From assembly GCA_000499405.2 (NCBI GenBank), contig HG738140.1, positions 14,971,967-15,035,966 on the forward strand: a DNA stretch of 64,000 nucleotides, written 5' to 3'. Made by a program: the position numbers and the translations under genes. Numbering within the stretch: position 1 is the stretch's first letter; the number at the start of each line of letters is the position of its first letter. The DNA comes from Onchocerca volvulus (Eukaryota > Nematoda > Chromadorea > Rhabditida > Onchocercidae). Below are positions 57,437 to 64,000 of this stretch, piece after piece. Below the pieces are notes generated by a model. It was not told the DNA's origin. It saw nothing but the letters and a program-made list of their open reading frames with translations, and did not search any database.

Positions 57437-59210
57437 TGATTGATTCAAACACTAAATTAAATGGAATATTTTGTCAGATTGATCTTTAACCCACACTTTT
57501 CCTAGAAAACTATTAGGATGGAAATAATTGGAAATTTAATAAAAGTGAAAATTGACAAATTCCTATATTTATTTGCTATAATACTTGAAAACAAATTCAA
57601 AATATATGAGATTTGTAAAAAAAAAAGAAAAAAAAATTTTAAAATGGTCAAAATGATAACAATGAATATAAATGAACATTAAATGGAATAGAAATGAAAT
57701 AATTGCATTCAGTAATATTTGATTAAATTATTATTTAACTTGATTTATTAGATTTAATTTTAGGTTGCATTATTATGTTACAGATTATAAAGATGATGAA
57801 TTTCATTCTATGAAAAGATAAATAAACAGAGATTTCATACAAATTTACTTGTGATAATAAAAAATAAACTGAAATAGTTTAAATTAAAATTATCCGATTC
57901 GTCATCAATAGAAATAATAGGAGATTTAATGAAATTATCATAGAATTAATATTTCAATAAACAGTAAACAGAAGTTTTAGCAAAATCTCTTTCATAATGC
58001 AAAATCAAATGTTAAATTAATTTTTTGTAGATTTTAAACTAAGTTTTTTTCCATTCAAGATCAACATTTCCTTGATTGAACTTTCACCCACAACTTATTC
58101 TCAATCCATTTGAAAATTTTTCAATTAATTTAAATTTAAATCTAGAAGAATCAACTTGCAATCAGTTATTCATTTTAAATGTTACATTACCAAAAAAAAT
58201 TATTTGGAATAAGATTTATTATATATTTATGCAAAGTGATGTCATTTTATAGAACTTAATTATTACAATTTCCACAATCGAAATGACAAAAAAATTATAG
58301 CACTTTAAATTATTTTTATTTTTCAAAAAATTTCAAACTACAAATCTTTTGGCTGTTGTGAATTTTTAATCCAAAAATAAAAACTTGAATGAAAAACATC
58401 AAATCAGAATTTGAAAATCAAAACAATGGAAAACAAGGGTTTTCTCGATTCCATTTCGTTTTAAATAATTTTTGAACTTAAATTTAAATTTATATTCCTT
58501 CATTTAGTTTAACATTCGTTCAATATTTTCAGCTCAGAAAAATGATTCGTATAATGCAATATAGATTTTGAAAAGTAAAGGTCAACAACCGGCGATATAT
58601 TCATTAAAAGGGTAAAAGGTCATTCTTGTTTCTTTCTATCTTTTTTTCTCTCTTCTGCTTCTTCTTCTTTTCATTCTCTTCCTTGGTCATTTGGAGATTG
58701 TGATCGAAGTGGACAAATGATACATTACTGCAACCATCTGTTACGGCTAATATCGATTCTTGATGACCTCGCATTGTCAACTTTTTTTTTTTCTGCATTT
58801 GACCTTTTAGTTGGTTCATTAATAAGATGAACAAGTCATTCTATTCGTTCAATCATATATTCATTATCAGAATATACCGGGAAAGTTGCAGGAGAAAAGG
58901 ATGAAAGTTGAAAGTGAAAGAAAAGAAAATAAATGAATTGTTTTATGTATCTTAATTGGGACGTTAATTTTTTCATTGACTCAATTTTTCAACAAAATTT
59001 TCCAAATTTGAATTTGAAAACTAAATCAATGACAAATTTTAGTCTTATCAACGATTCTTTCATTTGATTCTCTTCTCTTATCACCAAAGCATACAAATTG
59101 TTAATTATCAAACTTTGAGAATATATATTGCTTCTCGAATCATTAACTAGAAGTCTTTGATAGATCAGAAAAAAAAAAAAAAAAACCCATTTCCAGTTTC
59201 ACTTCCAAAA
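57437..59210. other. AT-rich spacer upstream of the secreted protein gene
   Basis: No gene was recognised. A frame open on both strands at 58,604-58,834 is undecided. CCCATTTCCAG ending at 59,196 is a probable trans-splice acceptor, 14 nt before the next ATG. Confidence 0.5.
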
Positions 59211-62200
59211 ATGTCCATCCATTTCCAAATATCGATATTTTTTACATTTATTGGACATTTTGTTGCTCAGCAAATGGAACAAACTACCAATAAGGACTTT
59301 TCAGCGTCAAAAATTGAAAATCAGGTGAAATTTTCGAATTTAATTAAAAATTTCCAATTTTATCGTAGAAATTAGACAATGGAAAAGAATTTGAGATTAA
59401 TAAACTGTTTTCAAATGTAATATTTCATGAAAAAATTGTTGGCAAATAAATGAACAAACAGTACGAATGGTAGTTTTTGTTGAGAATTTTAAAAAAAAAA
59501 AAAAATTTTAAAATATTAGCAGTCAATTTTAGGAATTGGAAAAATATTTTGTTTTTATTCCATAATCATATTTTATGTGAAAGAAATTATTGCAATCGAA
59601 AAATTGATTGTAAAAAGTGAAAAAATATTTCAGCCATCATGTTTGATTTGTCGTGACAAACAACAAAATTATGATGATGATGATGAGGAAAGAGTGAATA
59701 CTGCCACATTGCTTGAATATGACCAAAAAATGGTCAGTAAATTTTAAATTGTGTAAAAAATTAAGTTATGCTATTATCGAATTCATATTAATTTATCCTA
59801 TAATATAGTACATATGATTATCGGAAAATAAATTGCTCAAACATCACATAAATATTTCAAATTTTAATTGTAATTAAAATTCATTGTACTTAATTATCTA
59901 CTAATCAGTTATTCATTTCAAGTACTCCCAGTATATACGTACATAGACAAACAGATAGATAATTAAATATAATAAATAATGAATATTTTAGGGAATTGAT
60001 AGTCTTGATGAAATTGAAAATGAAGTATTACTGATCAATTCAACAGCATGGTTGCAACAACCAAACGATCCAAAAGATTGGAAGGAAGAAATAGCAAAGG
60101 TTTTAGTTTTTGATTGGAGTTTGTACAAATCAAATAAATTCAAGAAATAAACGAAAAGTTTACATTTGAACGATGGCATGATGAAAGAATAACAGCTAAT
60201 AACTATTAATGTGTAATCGATTATGTATTTTGAAAGTTTTGAATTATCACCGGTAATGTAAAATTGTACTCTCGAATACTTTGATTTTTAAGTGGGAATT
60301 TTTGATTGCTATTTTCATAAATTTTGTTTTTTTTGAGAAAAGAAATATGTAATCGATAAGATGTAAAAATACTGGATGATTTTTATAAAATATCGGAATG
60401 ATTTTTGAAGAATCGTGAAGTATTTGCAGTTTCAAGATGTATATCAAACATTTGAATTTGATGAAGCAGTTAAGCAATTGGAAGCATTGAAAATAAAAGG
60501 AAATGCATTTGTGATGGAAAAAGATGTGAACAAACGAAATGCATTAAATAAATGGCATCATTTACCAATTATACGAATTCGAATTCATAAAATTGAACAG
60601 AACATCTTAGATGTTGACAATTTTGGCGACAATATCCATCTGTTCCAGCATATTGACAGAATTAGAAATTTAGTCAATGAGGTAATATGTTAAAAAGAAA
60701 GATGTGAATATTAATGGATTATTATTCAAATATTTGATAATAATTAATTAATTCTTCGCTAATTTGCTATTTTGATCAAAAGATGATATCTATCAAAGAG
60801 AATATTTCCGTATTGTTGAATTATTACTGCATAATTTAGCAATAATTAATTAATCAACTTAATTTATTTTTTAGTAATAATTTTGTATCAAAAATTATTC
60901 CACCCTATTTTTGTTCTTAATGAATTAAAATCAGGAAAACATCAGGATGAAGGAAATTTCTCAAGCTACAAACAATTTTCAATGGAATTTTTTCTTTCTT
61001 TTTTTTTTTTGAATTATTTTGATCAAAATTAAAAAAATAATAGATATGTAATATTTCAATAAAAGTTGTTTTTTAGAATTTGAAATAATTTTTATGTTGC
61101 AGATTTCAAAAGTTCTTCAAGAAGTGTACAATTATTACAATCAAATGGACAATGAACTATCAGTAAGTTACGATATATTGACGAATATTGAAGAAAAACT
61201 TAATGAAAAACGTGAAAATAAGGGGAAAACTCAAAGTTCCAAGTGTTTTTGGATTTTCTGTTAATTAATTTATTGAAGAGTGAGATAATTAAGATTAATT
61301 TAATTGCTTGTGAAGAAGTTTTTCGACGATTTTTTTCTCAAATGGAAAATGAAATGAAAAGTTTTTTAACAAATCAAAAACGACCTATCTTCTGAATCAT
61401 TTCAATTGAATTAATCAATTCCATCCTAGCTACATAGATTATATTTGGTTACTATAAGCAGTTGTCTGTTAAGATGCAAAAAACCAAAAAAAAAAAAAGA
61501 GGATATTTTTATTTTTGAATCTTGAATTTCTATTTTTAATTATTGATTTGCTGTTATTATTATATATTTGTTATTGTCATATATTCGTTATATCTATCAA
61601 CAAGTTGTACTTCTGAAACTCGACAATATTATTGGCTTGAAATAAATGAACAAATATGATTAATGTCGCTGATAATTATAGTTAGCAAAAGACAGTTTCG
61701 GTGATAGCAAATCTCTTTATGTAAATAATATCATTTTATTATCAGCATATCACTTGAATCAATTATCAACGTATCATCTGAGTTGTCCGAATTTAGAGAC
61801 GAAAAGTCAATTAACACGATTTTTCTTCCCTGCAAATTCATGAAAAAATTATTATTTTAAATGCGAAGAAATTGCAAATAGCATATAAGTCAGAAAAGTC
61901 AAATGCATTCCATCCTTGGTGGTTGATGAATTTTGAAAACAATTTTTTAAATTTCCCTTTTTTTTTAGCTTTTTCTGAGGTTTGTTTCCGTATTTGCTGA
62001 AAAAAATTGGCCATATATAAAGCATTTCTATCAATTCGATGTATATTCTAATTTTTCAGTTTGAGATAATTCATTCATCGACAACAGATACTTGTTTTAA
62101 TATAATTATGAAAATATCCCTTCCAACAAATGTATGGATATCAAAGATCAGTAGAATACTAACTAAAATGAAAAAATCAGAGTATAGTAGTTTGAACCAA

Positions 62201-62290
62201 AACATAAGGAATGATAATTGTGATAAAGCGAAACAATTTACAGAGAATTTCCTCATCTTTTCTTACAGGAATAAAACTAAGATAGAGTAA
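59211..62290 (+). CDS. Unrecognised secreted coiled-coil protein
   Basis: Five exons encode 244 residues: 59211-59324, 59634-59732, 59992-60099, 60430-60681 and 61103-61264. The first 20 residues (MSIHFQISIFFTFIGHFVAQ) form a typical signal peptide. Then come a PSCLICRD motif (CxxC), an acidic run (DDDDEE), a Trp-containing segment (WLQQPNDPKDWKEE) and an 84-residue, mostly helical, charged exon with regularly spaced Ile, Leu and Val, likely a coiled coil. The model ends SSKCFWIFC. A strong donor inside exon 5 (CTATCA, then GTAAGT, at 61,163) can join in phase 0 to 62,060-62,290 after TTTTTCAG, giving a 287-residue form with a basic C-terminal tail (NVWISKISRILTKMKKS). I know no homologue. 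A secreted or luminal location is inferred from the N-terminus. Confidence 0.65.
62060..62290 (+). CDS. Alternative last exon of the secreted protein gene
   Basis: It starts after ATTTTTCAG in phase 0 and runs 76 codons to TAA: FEIIHSSTTDTC, then a Lys/Arg-rich helix and ENFLIFSYRNKTKIE. It joins in frame to the GTAAGT donor at 61,163, which lies inside the open exon 5. The donor matches consensus better than most in this window, so this may be the main form. Confidence 0.55.
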   Translation, partial: FEIIHSSTTDTCFNIIMKISLPTNVWISKISRILTKMKKSEYSSLNQNIRNDNCDKAKQFTENFLIFSYRNKTKIE

Positions 62291-64000
62291 AATCCATTGA
62301 AGAGTTGTTAAAAATGTTTTTTCAAGTAACATTACAATGTATTACTGTGAGCCTAGTAAATTGGAATAAGCCTAGCAAACAGAATAATGTCAACAATGCC
62401 CGGTATTTCAGGTTAGATCAGAGCTAGACATTTCGTATACTGTCATGAAAAAAACGATCGATTTTTTTTTTTTCCAACAAAAATAATTCGAAGGATATTT
62501 TTCATTGATGATTATATAAATCTCTATCGGTATCAAAATTATAATGAAATAGAAAAACAGCATATATAAAAATAGCATTTATATTTATAATATTATGATA
62601 TTAATCTAAATAAAGAAATAGAAAAAAATAATTTGTATAATGAAAAGATTAAAAATATTCCTGTGTTAATTTTATATAATAACTTTTCTCTTAAAAAGTA
62701 ATTTGAATTTCAAGAATTCATAAATATCAGAAATTTGTTATTATAATCTATTTCATTATATTGTTGCATATATTTGGTATTAAATTAAAACAATAATTAA
62801 TACAAAAGGAATATTTATTTATCTATTTTCTAAAGAAATATTCATTCAAATATATTACTATTTTTCAAAAAAATCTGAATGAAACAAAAATTGCACCAAA
62901 TATTTTTGTTTGTTTGTGTATGATAAATTTTAACTTAATAACATCATTATAAAATAATATATAATATATGTACGTATAAAAGCAGTTTTGATATCACGAA
63001 GAAATTAAATTGGACAATAAAAATTCGACGATTATTATGCAAACTGCTTAACTAATCCAAAATATTACAAATATCGATGATTGTATAATTATAAAATTAC
63101 GATGCAATATGATCAGTTATTAAGTATAAGTAATGATAATGATTATAATAAATTTGAAATTATTAAAGTCCGAGATTTTGTGCCAAAATTTTATATGTCA
63201 AAACACATTTATAAAAATACAAACAATAAAAAGAAAGAAAGAGACATGTATTTAATGAAATAATCAAAATAAAAAATTTCCGAAATAAATTTCAATCAAA
63301 TAAACATTTTTTTTCATTGTAAAACAAAAAAAAAGGAAATCAGAATAATGAAAAAAGATCATTCCATTTTCAATTTTCTCTTCTTTTCATTTTCTTTTTT
63401 TTTTTGTTATAAATACAATTTAATTTATTTTTGAATTAAAATTATGAAACAATATGAAATAAACATAGGAAAATGTTAAAGGAAGAAAATAGCAGAGCTA
63501 TTTTTTGTGTTTAAACCATCCGGATTAAACTATTCAAATTTGATTTTTTACTTATTCATTTCAATTAATTATTGAAATTTAAATTCATTTCAATTAATTA
63601 TTGAAATTTGAATTCATTTCAATTAATTATTGAAATTTAAATTCAACTACTCAAATTTGACAAACTTTCAAAAAAAAGAAAATGTAAAAATTAGAAATTT
63701 TGCTGATTATATTTAGAAATTATAATAAAAGAGATCTGAACTATATTTTTGCTACTATTCTTTTCCTTATGTTTAACATTTCTTAAATTTTGAATAACAT
63801 AAGGAAAGGAAAAGAAATTCTTTCAATATCTACAGGAATTTAAAGCTAATCGATTGAAGGAAACAAAAAAACTGTCCAAGAAGACAAAATGAACTACAAT
63901 GAAATATTAGCTCATTATAAATTTTAAATTCAAAAAAAAAAAGGAATAGAAATACCAAAATAAATAAATATAAGACTAAAAAACAAATATGATATAAAAA
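62291..64000. other. AT-rich spacer, no gene seen
   Basis: Only low-complexity frames rich in Lys, Asn, Ile and Tyr (for example 63,081-63,263). It contains a 29-bp tandem repeat at 63,554-63,640. Confidence 0.55.
63554..63640 (+). repeat. Three tandem 29-bp copies with internal palindrome
   Basis: ATTCATTTCAATTAATTATT plus GAAATTTAA occurs at 63,554, 63,583 and 63,612, with a single T/G difference. TTTCAAT and ATTGAAA within each unit form an inverted repeat. CTATTCAAATTTGA and CTACTCAAATTTGA flank the array on both sides. Confidence 0.92.

Noticed and set aside
58604..58834. Open frames on both strands (minus KKKKLTMRGHQES; plus SGQMIHYCNHLLR)
   Set aside because: Neither has a start with splice context or a recognisable family, and both contain low-complexity tracts. 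Possible but unsupported.

Overview
The window looks like nuclear DNA of a parasitic nematode, most likely a spirurid or filarial worm. It is very AT-rich, with many short exons and introns ending in TTTYAG. Several start codons sit just behind an acceptor-like AG, as in spliced-leader trans-splicing. A nuclear copy of a T-rich nematode-type mitochondrial ND4 gene is also present. I cannot name the species.

Left part (1-17,700): mostly mobile DNA around two real genes. It holds a Helitron helicase C-terminus (771-1388, minus), a tRNA-Gly(CCC) (2921-2991) and an intact-looking FAXC/CDR-type glutathione-transferase-fold gene (4648-7593, minus). It also holds a decayed BEL/Pao retrotransposon (about 8190-10,100), a probable non-autonomous Helitron carrying a broken copy of the FAXC gene (about 12,630-14,436), a decayed Helitron Rep/helicase (14,458-16,470, minus) and the ND4 insertion (about 16,480-17,665).

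Middle part (18,600-49,511): ordinary conserved genes, resolved here exon by exon with matching phases. They are hyccin/FAM126 (18,626-22,893, plus), DHX16/PRP2/MOG-4 (25,537-32,258, plus), PLRG1/PRP46 (32,856-36,143, plus), ferroportin (37,969-43,765, plus) and PPWD1 (44,151-49,511, minus). Three of these five encode spliceosome proteins. Hyccin belongs to the plasma-membrane PI4-kinase complex, and ferroportin is the iron exporter.

Right part (51,200-64,000): an apolipoprotein-L-like gene (51,208-53,646, minus), a small single-pass membrane protein with two possible 3' ends (54,875-57,436, plus) and a secreted coiled-coil protein with two possible C-termini (59,211-62,290, plus). The last two are not recognised. 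The remaining DNA is AT-rich spacer with short tandem repeats.

No CRISPR array, prokaryotic operon or clear new multi-gene system was seen. The most notable items are the Helitron capture of FAXC, the spliceosome gene neighbourhood, the ND4 insertion with a 24-bp triplication, and the two unrecognised genes with alternative ends. All gene models come from reading frames, splice-site consensus and remembered family sequences; no search or transcript data were available.
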